From Hymenobacter actinosclerus (GTDB taxonomy: Bacteria; Bacteroidota; Bacteroidia; Cytophagales; Hymenobacteraceae): DNA of 64,000 nt. Of this stretch, positions 8,876 to 16,917 are shown piece by piece. Position numbers and translations under genes: made by a program. The notes under the pieces are model-generated. The model was not told where the DNA came from and searched no databases. It saw only the letters and a list, made by a program, of their open reading frames with translations. Position 1 is the first letter of the stretch. The number at the start of each line of letters is the position of its first letter. The stretch is taken from NCBI RefSeq assembly GCF_900111515.1, contig NZ_FOHS01000004.1, forward strand, positions 1 to 64,000, given 5' to 3'.

Positions 8876-9946
8876 ATGGCCGTTTCCGCCTTCCCGCCTT
8901 CCCTTTCTCCCAACAACCCGCCCGTGGTGCAGGAGGCAACCCCGCGGCCGGTGCTGTTCGATAACCACGGCCGGCCCCTGGAGTACCTGCGCCTGGCCGT
9001 AACCGACCGCTGCAACCTGCGCTGCTTCTACTGCATGCCCGAGGAAGGCATCAAGTACCTGCCCAAGCAGGAGCTGCTCACCTACGAGGAAATGCTGCGC
9101 CTGACCGGCCTGCTGGCCGGCCTGGGCGTGCGCAAGGTGCGCCTGACCGGCGGCGAGCCCTTCGTGCGGCGCGACCTGGTGCCGTTTATGGCCCGCCTGA
9201 GTGAGCTGCCCGGCATCGAGGAAATCAGCCTGACTACCAACGGCGTGCTCACGGCCCCGCACGTGCCCGAGCTGGCCCGCCTGGGCGTGCGCACCGTCAA
9301 CCTCAGCCTCGATACGCTCGACCGGGCCCGCTTCGCCAGCATCACCCGCCGCGACGAGCTGCCGCGGGTGCTCGACACGCTGTATGCGCTGTTGGAAGCC
9401 GGTATCCGGGTGAAAATTAACGCCGTGGTGATGGACGGGCAGAACATCGAGGACCTGCTGCCGCTGGCCGAGCTGACCCGCGAGCTGCCCGTGGAAGTGC
9501 GCTTTATCGAGGAGATGCCCTTCAACGGGGGCAGCCACGAGGCCACGCCCGCCACGCTGCCCTGGAACCACCACCGCATCCGCGAGCATCTGGCCTTGAA
9601 CCTGGGCGAGCTGATGCCCGTGCCCACCCATCCCGGCGACACGGCCAGCCACTACACCGTAGCCGGCCACCAGGGCCGCCTGGGCATCATCGCGGCCTAC
9701 TCGCGCACCTTCTGCGGCAGCTGCAACCGCCTGCGTCTCACGGCCGAGGGCGGCCTCAAAACCTGCCTCTACGACCAGGGCGTACTCGACCTGCGGGCCC
9801 TGCTGCGCACCGGCGCCCCCGACGACGAGCTGGTGGCGGCCCTCAGCCACGCTTTCCGGAACCGCGCCGCCAACGGCTTCGAGGCCGAAAGCCAGCGGCC
9901 GCTGCACCAGCTCAACTTCGAGTCGATGAGTACGATTGGGGGATGA
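8876..9946 (+). CDS. moaA: GTP 3',8-cyclase MoaA (radical SAM)
   Basis: 356 residues. MoaA is the radical S-adenosylmethionine enzyme that rearranges GTP in the first Moco step. The N-terminal cluster CNLRCFYC supplies Cys46, Cys50 and Cys53; the C-terminal cluster FCGSCNRLRL gives Cys280 and Cys283, with Cys297 in LKTCL. RLTGGEPFVRRDL is the SAM-binding GGE motif, and the protein ends in Gly-Gly as MoaA should. The start at ATG 8876 was chosen because the preceding 50 codons of open frame overlap the divergent moaD gene. A short stem follows the stop. Confidence 0.97.
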   Translation: MAVSAFPPSLSPNNPPVVQEATPRPVLFDNHGRPLEYLRLAVTDRCNLRCFYCMPEEGIKYLPKQELLTYEEMLRLTGLLAGLGVRKVRLTGGEPFVRRDLVPFMARLSELPGIEEISLTTNGVLTAPHVPELARLGVRTVNLSLDTLDRARFASITRRDELPRVLDTLYALLEAGIRVKINAVVMDGQNIEDLLPLAELTRELPVEVRFIEEMPFNGGSHEATPATLPWNHHRIREHLALNLGELMPVPTHPGDTASHYTVAGHQGRLGIIAAYSRTFCGSCNRLRLTAEGGLKTCLYDQGVLDLRALLRTGAPDDELVAALSHAFRNRAANGFEAESQRPLHQLNFESMSTIGG

Positions 9947-9972
9947 GCCTCAGTAGACGAGCAGTATCTTCC

Positions 9973-9996
9973 CAAACTTCACATGTAAGAAGTTTG
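9973..9996 (+). terminator. Short stem after moaA
   Basis: CAAACTTC and GAAGTTTG pair perfectly over 8 bp around an 8-nt loop, 27 bp after the moaA stop. No strong T-run follows, so it is a weak terminator candidate only. Confidence 0.4.
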
Positions 9997-10089
9997 ATGT
10001 AAAATTTGCGAATCATTTTGTCGTGTATGCTTTACATTATGACAAGCATTCATTACCATTGCAGTATCATTCACTCGAAGCTGCTGCTC

Positions 10090-10560
10090 ATGATGACGCG
10101 CTATTTATTCCCCCACCGCTACAAGCGGTTGGGTTGGCTGCTGGCCCTGGCTGGGGCCAGCCTCTGGATTCTGGAGCAAACGAACCTGCTGACGCTGCCG
10201 CCCTTCATGACCTGGCTGCCCTCGCTGTGGTATGACACTAACGGAATGCTACCCAGCGGGAGCGGCCCCGACCCGCGCAACAACTACGACGCCTACGCCC
10301 TCATCTTTATCGTCGGGGCCCTGCTGGCGGCCTGCTCGCGCGAGCAGCACGAAGACGAATACATTGGCCAGCTGCGGCTGGAGGCCTTATTAAAGGCGCT
10401 GTACATTTATTGCGGACTGCTGATGCTGGCTATTCTGCTGGTAAGCGGAATGGATTTTCTGCTCGTGATGCAATACGCCATGTTCGCGCCGCTGCTGCTG
10501 TTTCTGCTGTTGTTTCAGCTCAGCCTGCGGCGGGCCCAACGCACCCCGGCTCATGACTAA
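10090..10560 (+). CDS. Small multi-pass membrane protein of unknown function
   Basis: About 156 residues from the ATG at 10090 (MMTRYLFPHRYKRLGW); an upstream in-frame start at 10006 would add 28 residues not typical of a membrane protein N-terminus. Four hydrophobic segments are visible: GWLLALAGASLWILE, ALIFIVGALLAAC, LYIYCGLLMLAILLVSGMDF and APLLLFLLLFQLS. The gene overlaps the following HTH regulator by 8 bp. Membrane protein plus small Cro/C1-type regulator in one unit is a common bacterial arrangement in which the regulator often controls the pair. Function not recognised. Confidence 0.75.
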   Translation: MMTRYLFPHRYKRLGWLLALAGASLWILEQTNLLTLPPFMTWLPSLWYDTNGMLPSGSGPDPRNNYDAYALIFIVGALLAACSREQHEDEYIGQLRLEALLKALYIYCGLLMLAILLVSGMDFLLVMQYAMFAPLLLFLLLFQLSLRRAQRTPAHD

Positions 10561-10753
10561 CACGCTGCGCGTAGAACGCGCCATCCACCGCTTCACTCAG
10601 GAAGAGCTGGCCCGGCGCATCGGCGTGAGCCGGCAGACCATCAACGCCATGGAGGCCGGCAAGTACGTGCCCTCCACGGCGCTGGCCCTCAAGCTGGCCC
10701 AGGTGTTCGGCAAGCCCGTCGAGGCGCTGTTTCAGTTGGAGCCGGGCGACTAG
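10553..10753 (+). CDS. Small Cro/C1-type helix-turn-helix regulator
   Basis: 66 residues, essentially a single HTH domain: FTQEELARRIGVSRQTINAM is the helix-turn-helix, followed by PSTALALKLAQVFGKPVEALF. This size and layout match short XRE-family repressors (YozG-like). Translationally coupled to the upstream membrane protein (8-bp overlap), suggesting that the two work together or that the regulator autoregulates the pair. DNA target not visible. Confidence 0.88.
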   Translation: MTNTLRVERAIHRFTQEELARRIGVSRQTINAMEAGKYVPSTALALKLAQVFGKPVEALFQLEPGD

Positions 10754-10762
10754 GCGCCTGGC

Positions 10763-11146
10763 TCAGAACATGCCGTTGCCACTTTTGTCGTCGGCCAGGA
10801 TGACTTGCAGCACGTCCCAGTGCTCCACTATTTTGCCGGCTTCGTCGAACCGGAAAATGTCCATGCCGGCGTAGTCGTGGTCGTGGGGCCAGTGCTGGTG
10901 GCAGTGCAGCACCACGTAGGCACCCTCGGCCAGGGCCCGTTTGATGGTTACGCGCTTGCCGGGGTATTCGCGCTGCATCCGCTCGAAGTACGCGATAAAG
11001 CCCTGGGGGCCATCGGGCACGTGGGGGTTGTGCTGGATGTACTCGTGGCCCGCGTAGCGCCGGATGGCCTCGGCGGGCTGGCAGTCGTTGAACATCAGCT
11101 CGTAGAAAGCAATGGCATTCTGCTTGTTCTGGTCGGGGGCGGGCAT
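10763..11146 (-). CDS. NTF2-like / SnoaL-like protein
   Basis: 127 residues with a cone-shaped NTF2-like fold expected: FYELMFNDCQPAEAIRRYAG, YIQHNPHVPDG, then VVLHCHQHWP and IFRFDEAGKIVEHWDVLQ. This is the common environmental SnoaL-like family, often annotated as a putative enzyme of the polyketide cyclase superfamily, though most members have no known reaction. The start at ATG 11146 (MPAPDQNKQNAIAF) was preferred over longer open-frame starts. Stop codon lies only 10 bp from the end of the convergent HTH gene. Confidence 0.8.
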   Translation of the reverse strand: MPAPDQNKQNAIAFYELMFNDCQPAEAIRRYAGHEYIQHNPHVPDGPQGFIAYFERMQREYPGKRVTIKRALAEGAYVVLHCHQHWPHDHDYAGMDIFRFDEAGKIVEHWDVLQVILADDKSGNGMF

Positions 11147-11316
11147 GATGCGGACGGTTTGGGGGCGGGGCGGCAAGCTACACGGATTCCCCGTTTCGGC
11201 CATCAACGGCGCGCCCGGGCCCGCACTGAACTGCCGGATTAGCACATCGGCTGGCCCGCTACCGGAGGGCAGTCCACAAGGGGTAAGCAGGCGGAATACC
11301 AGCGGCACACTTAACT

Positions 11317-11350
11317 GCCAGCCAATGCCGGGCGCCCGGCATTGGCTGGC
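11317..11350. repeat. Perfect 34-bp palindrome
   Basis: Arms of 17 bp (GCCAGCCAATGCCGGGC and its exact complement) meet without any spacer. It sits between divergent genes (10763-11146 and 11397-12227), 47 bp before the DUF2490 start. Such a loopless palindrome would extrude as a cruciform in DNA or serve as a dimer-binding site. Nothing else is recognisable in the 250-bp gap. Confidence 0.75.
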
Positions 11351-11396
11351 TGGCCGGCTGGCTCTGCAAGTAGCCGCTGCCCCCTACCTTCGGGGC

Positions 11397-12227
11397 ATGA
11401 ACCGGCTTCCCCTTTCCCTCTTGACTGCCCGCCCGACCCGCGCCCTGCTGGCGGGCAGCCTGCTGGCGCTGGCCGCGCCTGCCGCCCGCGCCCAAACCAA
11501 CGCCGTACCCGGCCAGCGCTGGGGCTCCTGGCTCATTGGCACTGCCGTGCTACCCGCCGGCGAAAAGGGCTGGGGCGGCTACGCCGAGGTGCAAACCCGC
11601 TCCGATGCCGTAATGCGCCGTTTTTTCTACTCCGAACTGAAAGCGGGGGTCAGCTACGACGTGGCCAAGAACTTCGCGCTGCTGCTGGGCGGCGGCCGCT
11701 ACGCCACCTCCGACTACCGCGACCTGTCGGCTGGGCCACTCAACGTGGAGCGTCGGCTCTGGCAGCAGCTCATTCTCACCCAATTTACGGCCCGCCTCAA
11801 ATTGGAGCACCGCTACCGCTTCGAGCAGCGCTGGTATCACTTCCGCGACGACATCACACCTCCCGGCCAGCGCGACTACCGGACCCGGATGCGTTACCGC
11901 TTCAACGCCGTGCTGCCCCTGAATAAGGCTGCCATCGGCCCCAAAACTGCCTTCCTGAGCGCGTACGACGAGGTGTTTTTCAACCCCCGCGGGCCGTTTT
12001 TTGAGCGCAACCGGGTGTACGCTGGCGCTGGCTACCAGTTCGACGACCACTGGACTTTGCAGGCCGGCTGGGTGAACCAAGCCAACTACACCGCCGCCCG
12101 CAACGGCCCCGCCGGCTTCGTGCCCCAGAGCACGGCGGCCAAAAACAACCTCGTGCTCTCCGTCAGCTACCGCATCGCCCGCCCCGCCAACGCCGACCGC
12201 CAGCACATCCCGTTTCAGCCGGATTAG
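11397..12227 (+). CDS. DUF2490 outer-membrane beta-barrel-like protein
   Basis: 276 residues from ATG 11397 (MNRLPLSLLTARPTRALL), with signal sequence ending near APAARAQ. The body alternates hydrophobic and polar residues with many aromatics (WGGYAEVQTRSDAV, LEHRYRFEQRWYHFR, RTRMRYRFNAVLPL, VYAGAGYQF), typical of beta-barrel strands and of DUF2490. Members are predicted outer-membrane proteins with no known role. It faces a molybdate-type permease on the opposite strand, but no functional link is shown. The longer open frame upstream runs through the palindrome and is rejected. Confidence 0.85.
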   Translation: MNRLPLSLLTARPTRALLAGSLLALAAPAARAQTNAVPGQRWGSWLIGTAVLPAGEKGWGGYAEVQTRSDAVMRRFFYSELKAGVSYDVAKNFALLLGGGRYATSDYRDLSAGPLNVERRLWQQLILTQFTARLKLEHRYRFEQRWYHFRDDITPPGQRDYRTRMRYRFNAVLPLNKAAIGPKTAFLSAYDEVFFNPRGPFFERNRVYAGAGYQFDDHWTLQAGWVNQANYTAARNGPAGFVPQSTAAKNNLVLSVSYRIARPANADRQHIPFQPD

Positions 12228-12233
12228 ATGGTT

Positions 12234-12308
12234 GAGTTGCAAGCTGCAAGCCACAAGCCACAAGCTTTCTGAACGTGCTTGTGGCTTGCAGCTTGTGGCT
12301 TGCAGCTC
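12234..12308. repeat. Inverted repeat of AAGCCACAAGC words between convergent genes
   Basis: Left arm made of CTGCAAGCCACAAG words, right arm of GCTTGTGGCTTGCAGC words, around an 11-nt loop. The innermost 10 bp pair perfectly; the outer part has the words in a different order, so pairing is imperfect. The right arm reaches into the stop codon of the permease gene. Probable bidirectional terminator-like element. Confidence 0.7.
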
Positions 12309-13509
12309 AAAAACCCTGCTTCCCCAGCCCCACCCAGCCGCGCCGCATGGCGTAGTAGAGGCAGGTGCCCACGGTGAGGCCCACAAGGTAGCCATAGGGC
12401 AGGCCGGCGCAGAGGATGCCGGTGAGCAGGGCCAGAAGCAGGTGGGCTCGCTCGGTGCTGATGTCGCGCAGCAGGGCCGCCAGGCTGAGGGCCTCGAAGA
12501 ACAGCAGCACCCCCAGAATGGGCAGCGGAAACACCTGCACCAACTGCTGGAAGCCCTGGCTGAAGAACAGGCCCAGCACCAGAAACAGGCCGCCGTAGAT
12601 AACCACCGAGCCGCCGGTGCGGCCCCCAAACGTGTAGTGGCCCACCATGCCGCCCGAGCCGTGGCAGACCGGGAAGCCGCCCAGAAACGGGTTCACCAGG
12701 TTCATGAGGGCATAGGTGAAGCTGATTTTGCGCACCGTCACGGGCCGCTCGGGGAAGTAGTCCTGCACCACTTGGCGGGTGGCCAGCACCGAGTTGCCGA
12801 GCGACAGCGGAATCTGGGGCAGCGCCAGCAGCACGGCGCCGGTGAGGATATCGGTCATCTGCGGGACGTGCCAGGTGGGCAGGCGCAGCCCCAGGGCCTG
12901 CTGGGCCGAGTTGAAATCGAGCTGGAAAACCAGGCCGTAGACGACGCCCAGCGTGACCACCACCAGCGCGGCGGGCCAGCGGCGGTTGCCCAGCAGCACC
13001 ACCGTAATCAGGAAAGCGGCCGCGGCCAGGGCGTAGCCGGGCAGGCCATCGGCGGGTACGTATTGCTTGAGGGCCAGCGTGGAAAGCTGCAAGGCCAGCC
13101 CGAACTGGATGCCGCGGATAACGGGCTTGGGCACGAGCCGGGCCAGCCCATCAATCAGGCCCGTAACCGAGAGCAGCAGCATACCCGCGCCCACCGCCAG
13201 CCCGCCCCCGAATATCACGCGGCCCGGAATTTTCTGGGCGATAACCAGTGCGGCGAAGGCCTTGAGGGGCTGCACCGGCATGGGCATGCCATACCACAGG
13301 CCCGAGAACAGCTGCATCAGCCCGAACATGATGAGCACCCCGGTGCTGTCGAGGCCCGAGGCGGCAATTACCCCGATAAGCAGTGGTAGGTCGGTGCCCA
13401 GGTCGCCGAAGGCTCCGGCCAGCTCGTTGCGGTCGAAGCGGATGCGCGGGCGGCGCGAAGCTGAATGAGCGACGGGTTGCAGGAGCGGTTCGGTGGGCGT
13501 GATGGGCAT
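12307..13509 (-). CDS. MOT1-type molybdate (sulfate permease-like) transporter
   Basis: 400 residues, about ten hydrophobic segments. The pattern FGDLGTDLPLLIGV near residue 34 and MPMPVQPLKAFAA near 75 are hallmarks of the MOT1/SulP-like molybdate transporters, with a second conserved patch PVCHGSGGMVGHYTFGGR near 275-292. Known members move molybdate across membranes. Position among moa, moe and mob genes strongly supports molybdate uptake for cofactor synthesis; no ModABC genes are in the window. The ATG at 13509 (MPITPTEP) is chosen; the open frame extends six codons to a TTG. Sulfate as substrate cannot be excluded. Confidence 0.85.
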   Translation of the reverse strand: MPITPTEPLLQPVAHSASRRPRIRFDRNELAGAFGDLGTDLPLLIGVIAASGLDSTGVLIMFGLMQLFSGLWYGMPMPVQPLKAFAALVIAQKIPGRVIFGGGLAVGAGMLLLSVTGLIDGLARLVPKPVIRGIQFGLALQLSTLALKQYVPADGLPGYALAAAAFLITVVLLGNRRWPAALVVVTLGVVYGLVFQLDFNSAQQALGLRLPTWHVPQMTDILTGAVLLALPQIPLSLGNSVLATRQVVQDYFPERPVTVRKISFTYALMNLVNPFLGGFPVCHGSGGMVGHYTFGGRTGGSVVIYGGLFLVLGLFFSQGFQQLVQVFPLPILGVLLFFEALSLAALLRDISTERAHLLLALLTGILCAGLPYGYLVGLTVGTCLYYAMRRGWVGLGKQGF

Positions 13510-13636
13510 AGGGCGCAAGCGTGGCAAGGGGGCGCGGAGGCTCCGAAAGCTGGTTCAGCCCCGGCGAAGCGGCAAGATACGGCGCGACCTCTCGATTAGC
13601 GGGGCGCCTACTCAGGATATCCTGGGCAGGCCTTCA

Positions 13637-14725
13637 TCAGCCCTCGTAGCCCCCAATTCCGCCTTCCAGGCTGCGCAGGTTTCCTAAACCGAACCCGGCC
13701 TGCAGGCGGGCTACGGCCTGGGCGCTGCGGGTGCCGCCCTGGCAGTACACCACTACGGCGCCGGTGGCGGGCACCTCGGCGGCACGGGCGTCCAGCTGGC
13801 TCAGGGGCAGATTGACGGCCCCGGGCAGATGGCCGGCGGCAAACTCGTGGGGTTCGCGCACATCCAGCAGCAGCGGGACAGCGGCGGCGGGGCCGGCCAG
13901 CGTGTGGCGCAGGGCGGCGGCCGTAATGGTGGGCAGGGCGGGGCGGCACAGCTCGGCGTAGGCGGCGGGCTCGGCGGTGCCCAGGTGCAGGGCGGCCTGC
14001 TCGGGGCGGCGGGCGAAGCGCAGGGTGCGGGTAGCAAACGTGAGGGCGTCGAACAGCCAAAGCCGGCCGCTCAGCACCTCGCCCAGGTTCAGCAGCACCT
14101 TGAGGGTTTCGGTGGCCTGGGCCGTGCCCACCACGCCGGGCAGCACACCCAGCACGCCGGTAGCCGAGCAGTTGGGGGCCTCATCGGCCCCCGGCGGCAC
14201 CGGAAACAGGCAGCGGTAGGTGGGCCCGCCCTGGTAGTTGAACACGCTTACCTGCCCCTCGAACTTGTAAATGGCTCCGGAAACCAGCGGCCGGCCCAGC
14301 AGCACACAGGCATCATTCAGCAGGTAGCGCGTCGCGAAATTGTCGGTGCCGTCCACTACCACGTCGTAGGCTTCCACTAAGGCCCGCACGTTGCTGAGGT
14401 CGAGGCGGGTGTTATGCACTTCGGTCGCTACCAGCGGGTTGAGGCGGGCCACGACGGCGGCAGCGGTTTCGGCCTTGGAGCGCCCCACATCGGCGGGCCC
14501 GAACAGAATCTGGCGGTGCAGGTTGCTTTCGTCCACCACGTCGGCGTCGATGATGCCCAGCGTGCCCACGCCGGCGGCGGCCAGGTATTGCAGCACCGGG
14601 CAGCCCAGCCCGCCCGCGCCCACTACCAGCACCCGGGCGGCCCTGAGCTTGAGCTGGCCGGCCTCCCCGATTTCGGGCAGTTGCAGGTGGCGGCGGTATT
14701 TCCGCTTCTCCTCCTCCGTTAGCAC
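13637..14725 (-). CDS. moeB: MoeB-type sulfur-carrier adenylyltransferase with C-terminal rhodanese domain
   Basis: 362 residues from GTG 14725 (VLTEEEKRKYRRHLQLPEIG, matching family N-termini). ThiF/MoeB core: nucleotide loop GAGGLG (36-41), ESNLHRQILF (66-75), GTDNFATRYLLND (126-138). Residues 280-362 form a rhodanese domain with active loop CQGGTRS (Cys328). Such fusions adenylylate the MoaD C-terminus and supply its sulfur. I do not see the two CxxC zinc pairs of E. coli MoeB; Cys172 and Cys186 remain. An upstream GTG at 14785 would add 20 residues encoded by repeat DNA and is less likely. A role with ThiS is also possible. Confidence 0.92.
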   Translation of the reverse strand: MLTEEEKRKYRRHLQLPEIGEAGQLKLRAARVLVVGAGGLGCPVLQYLAAAGVGTLGIIDADVVDESNLHRQILFGPADVGRSKAETAAAVVARLNPLVATEVHNTRLDLSNVRALVEAYDVVVDGTDNFATRYLLNDACVLLGRPLVSGAIYKFEGQVSVFNYQGGPTYRCLFPVPPGADEAPNCSATGVLGVLPGVVGTAQATETLKVLLNLGEVLSGRLWLFDALTFATRTLRFARRPEQAALHLGTAEPAAYAELCRPALPTITAAALRHTLAGPAAAVPLLLDVREPHEFAAGHLPGAVNLPLSQLDARAAEVPATGAVVVYCQGGTRSAQAVARLQAGFGLGNLRSLEGGIGGYEG

Positions 14726-14989
14726 TTCGGAGGAGAAGCGGGAATTAGGAATTAGGGATTCTGAATTATGAATTGGAGCCGGCACGGAGGTGGAATTATG
14801 AAGTATGAATTCTGAATTATGAATGGGGGCTTCGGCTGGGCTGGGTAGGTGCTGGCGGCGGGGAGGCGGGGGCGCGGCGTTGCCTGGCAGAACATCCGAC
14901 CCTCAAATACGGCCTACCGCCCTTCCGGTCTTAAAAGGGCCCCTGCCAGAGCCGTCCGCCATTCAGAATTCAACATCCAGAATCCATCC
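14726..14989. repeat. Intergenic region with AATTCTGAATTATGAAT words
   Basis: No gene seen. Copies of GAATTCTGAATTATGAAT-like words occur at about 14749-14823, and inverted relatives (CATTCAGAATTC, CATCCAGAATCC) at about 14961-14990; the same inverted words return at 15455-15490. They look like diverged pieces of the dispersed intergenic repeat set, without one clean hairpin. Confidence 0.55.
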
Positions 14990-15421
14990 TTATTCATCCT
15001 TCCCGCGCTTATTCTGAGCGGTAAGGAACCCAAGTTGTGGACTAGAGCTAATTACTAGCTCTAATTTTAATACTCTGCAACTTGGGTTAAGGATGATACT
15101 CGTGAGGATGCGGAGCAGCTCGGCGTTCTGGTCGTGGAGGGAGTCGAAGAGCGGGTCGGGCAGGTAGTCGTTGTCGTGGAGTAGGCGGAGCCAGTAGCTG
15201 GTTTCGCGGCACTCCTTGGCCGAGATGGTGAGCTTATGCACAAAATCGGGGCGCGAAACCCCCGCAAGGGCCTCCTCCACGTTGGCCCCGATAGAGGTGC
15301 CGCACCGTAGCAACTGCTTGGCCATGATAAACTCCCGCTTCTCCGCCGTCAGGTACTTGTACGCCTTCACAATCCGGGAGGCAAAGGCATAGGACTTGTC
15401 GCGTACCAGATTGTCCTTCAT
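14990..15421 (-). CDS. Four-helix-bundle protein (23S rRNA intervening-sequence protein family)
   Basis: 143 residues. The core KSYAFASRIVKAYKYL, QLLRCGTSIGANVEEAL, KLTISAKECRETSYWLRLL and QNAELLRILTSI is the S23/four-helix-bundle family, first described in rRNA intervening sequences and related to the Avd accessory protein of diversity-generating retroelements. No reverse transcriptase or 23S rRNA gene is nearby, so the role is unknown. The family core ends near residue 118; the last 25 residues are encoded by a hairpin repeat (15027-15088) and flanking repeat DNA, so the natural C-terminus was probably replaced by a repeat insertion. Confidence 0.85.
   Translation of the reverse strand: MKDNLVRDKSYAFASRIVKAYKYLTAEKREFIMAKQLLRCGTSIGANVEEALAGVSRPDFVHKLTISAKECRETSYWLRLLHDNDYLPDPLFDSLHDQNAELLRILTSIILNPSCRVLKLELVISSSPQLGFLTAQNKRGKDE
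15027..15088. repeat. Hairpin inside the 3' end of the four-helix-bundle gene
   Basis: AACCCAAGTTG (15027-15037) and CAACTTGGGTT (15078-15088) pair perfectly over 11 bp; the 40-nt interior holds TAGAGCTAATTA and a partial inverse. Adjacent on the left is TTATTCTGAGCGG, a fragment of the module used by the long hairpins elsewhere. Confidence 0.65.
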
Positions 15422-15478
15422 ATCACCCGGCCCTAAAGTGCACAGGCGGAAGATAATTCAAAATTCAGCATCCAAAAT

Positions 15479-15886
15479 TCAGAATTCAAAGAGCCAGGCC
15501 ACCGCCGCGCCTTCGTCGCCGAAGAAATGGATCTGGTAGGGTTTGTCGGTGTAGTACTCCACGGTTTTAAATTCGGGGTCGGCCATGATGTGGGCCAGCA
15601 GGGTGGGGCTGGTGAGGTAGGCCACGCGCAGGCCCCCGAGGCGGCGGGCCATGTCGGGGAAGTAGTCGGTGAGCAGCCAGCGGGTGGTAGCCGGGTCGTT
15701 GACAACGCGCCGGCGGATATCCTGGAGCCAGTAGCGGCAGCGGCTGGCCCCGGCCTCGCGGGCCAGCTCGCGGTAAGCGGCGGGCAGCAGGCTGGTGTTG
15801 GGCTCGTGCGTCCAGCGGCCCACCAGCAGGTCGAGGTCGGCGCGGTAGGCGAGCTGTAGGAGCTGGGCGGGCGTGTTGGAGTCCAT
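15479..15886 (-). CDS. STAS/SpoIIAA-like small protein, paralogue 1
   Basis: 135 residues, no signal peptide. It shares its layout with the protein at 19209-19628: RxDLxxxxxRW near residue 15-25, WLxDIRRR near 53, WLLTDYFP near 71, a hydrophobic strand RVAYLTSP, and a closing FFGDEGAAVAWL. The alternating strands and final helix with DEG-AV-WL resemble STAS or SpoIIAA-like folds, which sense or relay signals by protein contact. That assignment is inference; no enzyme motif is visible. Stop codon lies in repeat-rich DNA. Confidence 0.7.
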   Translation of the reverse strand: MDSNTPAQLLQLAYRADLDLLVGRWTHEPNTSLLPAAYRELAREAGASRCRYWLQDIRRRVVNDPATTRWLLTDYFPDMARRLGGLRVAYLTSPTLLAHIMADPEFKTVEYYTDKPYQIHFFGDEGAAVAWLFEF

Positions 15887-16039
15887 GGCAAAAAAGAATG
15901 GACTGCAAAGCTACGGAAAGCGGGGGGCAGAAGGAGGCGCGGTAGGAGCGTTGCCCAACATGCCGGCGGGTGCCGCGTATGAGGAGGCACGGCGGCCCGT
16001 GCGGGGTTGCCGGCTTTCGTTTCCCTGTTCTACTTTCTT

Positions 16040-16306
16040 ATGCAACGATTCTCTTTGCTGCTGAGCACCGCCGCCCTCACCCTGCTGCTCGGCGCCTGCT
16101 CCCAAACCGACCAGCCCGCCGCCACCACCGTTGAAACAGCCGAAACCCCCGCAGAGCGCGCCGCCGACCTGCCGCCCGGCACCACTATTAAGGGGGAAGA
16201 TGGCAGCAAAATCAAGAAGCAGGCCGATGGCGACATCAAGATAAAAGATGCCGACGGCAACAAAATCAAGCGCGACGCCGACGACGGCACCGTGAAGGTT
16301 AAGTAG
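16040..16306 (+). CDS. Small lipoprotein with DG/KIK repeats
   Basis: 88 residues from ATG 16040 (MQRFSLLLSTAALTLLLGAC). LLGAC is a lipobox with the lipidated Cys at residue 20. The mature part is hydrophilic, and its C-terminal third is a short repeat of the type DG-x-KIK: EDGSKIKKQ, ADGDIKIKD, ADGNKIKRD, DDGTVKVK. Such repeats suggest an extended beta-strand or calcium-poor acidic/basic fibre; function unknown. A strong hairpin follows the stop by about 20 bp. Confidence 0.7.
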   Translation: MQRFSLLLSTAALTLLLGACSQTDQPAATTVETAETPAERAADLPPGTTIKGEDGSKIKKQADGDIKIKDADGNKIKRDADDGTVKVK

Positions 16307-16328
16307 CCGACAGTCGCCTAACTTACCC

Positions 16329-16394
16329 AACGCGGCGCTCCGGCTGCCCCGAACAGTGGTTCTCACTTGTTTGGGGCAGCCGGGGCGCCGCGTT
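16329..16394. terminator. Long GC-rich hairpin between convergent genes
   Basis: Arms of about 27 bp (AACGCGGCGC-T-CCGGCTGCCCC and complement) around a 12-nt loop with only a few mismatches. It separates the lipoprotein gene (16040-16306) from the convergent gene at 16441 and probably ends transcription in both directions, although no long T-run is present. Confidence 0.7.
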
Positions 16395-16440
16395 AGGTTG
16401 CTGCGTAGAACTGGCCGCGCGCGGACGCTTAGCTTACTGG

Positions 16441-16764
16441 TTACTGGCGCGGGCGGCTTTTGCGCTTGCGTACGGGCGGCTTAGGGGCCGGCGGCACGGG
16501 TTGCATCTGCACCGAGTCGGCGCTTACCTGGCCGAACTGCACTTTAGGCATGGGCAGCTGGGCATTGGGCTCGACGGCGGGCACCGGCAGCGGCTCGGCA
16601 CTACCCTGCCCGACGCCCGTGGGCAGCACCACCCCCGGCACCGGACTGATGCGCTCGGTGGGCTGGTAGCGGGTAGGCGTGGTGGGCTGGCGGTTCTGGG
16701 CCTGAGCGGCGAGCGGGGCGCTCAGGCCACCCAGCAGCAGGGCAACGGTCAGGAAACGAAACAT
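16441..16764 (-). CDS. Small secreted proline-rich protein
   Basis: 107 residues from ATG 16764, beginning MFRFLTVALLLGGLSAPLAAQA, a clear signal peptide with AQA cleavage site. The mature chain is rich in Pro, Gln and Val (VPGVVLPTGVGQG, QMQPVPPAPKPP) and ends in a basic tail RKRKSRPRQ. No domain recognised; probably a periplasmic or surface-exposed, largely disordered protein. The preferred start excludes 13 upstream codons that lack signal-peptide character. Confidence 0.65.
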   Translation of the reverse strand: MFRFLTVALLLGGLSAPLAAQAQNRQPTTPTRYQPTERISPVPGVVLPTGVGQGSAEPLPVPAVEPNAQLPMPKVQFGQVSADSVQMQPVPPAPKPPVRKRKSRPRQ

Positions 16765-16917
16765 GGGCGGGAAGGCTGAGATGAGAAGGGGCATAGCGCC
16801 CACGCCTGTTGTTACGGCGGCCGGCCTGGTGGCGTTGGGTTATGTTGCGGGGATGACAGAGTTGGTGGAACCGGTGCCCGGCCCTTTCTCCCCATTACCG
16901 CAAGTCCTCCCCTCTGC

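Noticed and set aside
8822..8876. Molybdenum cofactor riboswitch before moaA
   Set aside because: The predicted leader is about 50 nt, too short for the known Moco motif, and no matching stems are seen.
14990..15421. Diversity-generating retroelement suggested by the four-helix-bundle (Avd-like) protein
   Set aside because: No reverse transcriptase, template repeat or C-type-lectin target is visible nearby.
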